A stretch of DNA of 64,000 bases. Origin: Inediibacterium massiliense. GTDB lineage: Bacteria > Bacillota > Clostridia > Peptostreptococcales > Thermotaleaceae. Every line of letters begins with the position of its first letter. The stretch's first letter is position 1. Made by a program: the position numbers and the translations under genes. Positions 63,417-64,000 of the stretch are shown here, piece after piece. The notes below the pieces were generated by a model, which saw nothing but the letters and a program-made list of their open reading frames with translations, was not told the origin of the DNA and searched no databases. The stretch covers positions 203,856 to 267,855 of the forward strand of contig NZ_LN876586.1 in assembly GCF_001282725.1 (NCBI RefSeq). The letters run 5' to 3'.

Positions 63417-64000
63417 ATGAAAATAGGAGATGTAGTACTCAAAAACAATTTATCTTTAGGACCCATGGCAGGAGTAACAGACTTATCCTTTAGGCTTCTT
63501 TGCAAAGAGCAAGAAGTAGGACTTGTTTATACAGAGATGATTAGTGCAAAAGGACTTTTTTATAATGATCAAAAGACTGAAAAGCTTATTGAAATTCATG
63601 AAAAAGAAAAACCTGTAGCTCTTCAAATATTTGGATCAGATCCTTATTTTATGGCCAAAGCTGCTCAAAAGTTAAATGATCATGATCATGCCATATTAGA
63701 TATTAATATGGGATGTCCTACTCCTAAGATTGTAAAAAATGGAGATGGATCAGCTCTGATGAAGGACCCTAAGCTTGCAGGAGAAATTGTAGGTGCAGTA
63801 GTGAAGAACACAGAAAAACCTGTTACTGTAAAAATCAGAAAGGGTTGGGATGACGATCATGTAAATGCAGTAGAGATGGCAAAAAGAATAGAAGAAAATG
63901 GAGCAAAAGCTATTGCTGTACATGGAAGGACACGAGAACAATTTTATACAGGTAAAGCTGATTGGAATATTATTAAAGAAGTAAAAAATTCAGTGTCTAT
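63417..64000 (+). CDS. dusB: tRNA-dihydrouridine synthase, 5' part (runs off window)
   Basis: The first 194 codons are open to the window end. A FMN-dependent TIM-barrel enzyme that reduces specific uridines in the tRNA D-loop. Seen: an N-terminal LGPMAGVTDLSFRLLCKE, YTEMISAKGLFY, the tRNA/FMN site DINMGCPTPKIVKNGDGSAL (catalytic Cys in GCP), VTVKIRKGWDDDH and AVHGRTREQFYTGKADW. Sequence resembles the DusB/YacF branch, matching its position next to coaX. The ATG follows AGGGGTGAAAAA. The stop is outside the window. Confidence 0.93.
   Translation, partial: MKIGDVVLKNNLSLGPMAGVTDLSFRLLCKEQEVGLVYTEMISAKGLFYNDQKTEKLIEIHEKEKPVALQIFGSDPYFMAKAAQKLNDHDHAILDINMGCPTPKIVKNGDGSALMKDPKLAGEIVGAVVKNTEKPVTVKIRKGWDDDHVNAVEMAKRIEENGAKAIAVHGRTREQFYTGKADWNIIKEVKNSVS

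Overview
The window is about 64 kb of AT-rich, densely packed DNA from an anaerobic, endospore-forming low-GC Firmicute (class Clostridia). Evidence for this is the sporulation set (spoVG, spoVT, a spoVB/yabM relative, yabP, yabQ, spoIIE, yabS/yabT-like genes), the Gram-positive gene order purR-spoVG-glmU-prs-pth-mfd through spoIIE-tilS-ftsH, butyrate-type crt-hbd, frequent GTG/TTG starts behind strong Shine-Dalgarno sites, and a Na+-pumping biotin decarboxylase. A marine or alkaliphilic clostridial genus is possible, but the genus is a guess.

Layout. 1-2600: the 3' two thirds of a 23S rRNA carrying an intervening sequence in helix 45, then 5S rRNA, tRNA-Val, tRNA-Leu, tRNA-Ser and a terminator. 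2.7-13.2 kb: single genes and pairs, namely a CGGC-domain protein with an XRE regulator, an EamA transporter, cardiolipin synthase, TypA/BipA, a nitronate-monooxygenase-like flavoprotein, thiol peroxidase, a UPF0173 hydrolase, an NhaC antiporter, a 59-residue coiled-coil protein and a zinc-ribbon protein. 13.5-17.8 kb: crt-hbd, an LCP-family wall protein, a hairpin-forming repeat and an unidentified anchored protein. 17.8-45.7 kb: murC facing purR, then the conserved housekeeping, sporulation and division block ending in tilS and ftsH.

45.8-61.3 kb is the most interesting part. A malic enzyme is followed by a dCache histidine kinase, a sigma-54-type response regulator, an intergenic region with a good -24/-12 promoter and an upstream inverted repeat, and then ten collinear genes: an AspT-family permease, a Cat1-type CoA transferase, both subunits of methylmalonyl-CoA mutase, MeaB, the epimerase and all four subunits of a Na+-translocating methylmalonyl-CoA decarboxylase. 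Together they encode a complete route from a C4 dicarboxylate (most likely succinate) to propionate with decarboxylation driving a Na+ pump. The adjacent two-component system is placed to switch it on. The NhaC antiporter at 11-12.4 kb fits a Na+-based energy economy.

61.4-64.0 kb: birA, coaX and the start of dusB (cut by the window end). birA would biotinylate the decarboxylase carrier. In other Firmicutes ftsH and coaX-dusB lie close together, so the 45.7-61.3 kb block looks like a metabolic module lodged in a conserved neighbourhood.

Most transcription units end in clear intrinsic terminators, several shared by convergent genes. No CRISPR array, transposase gene, prophage or complete insertion sequence was seen.
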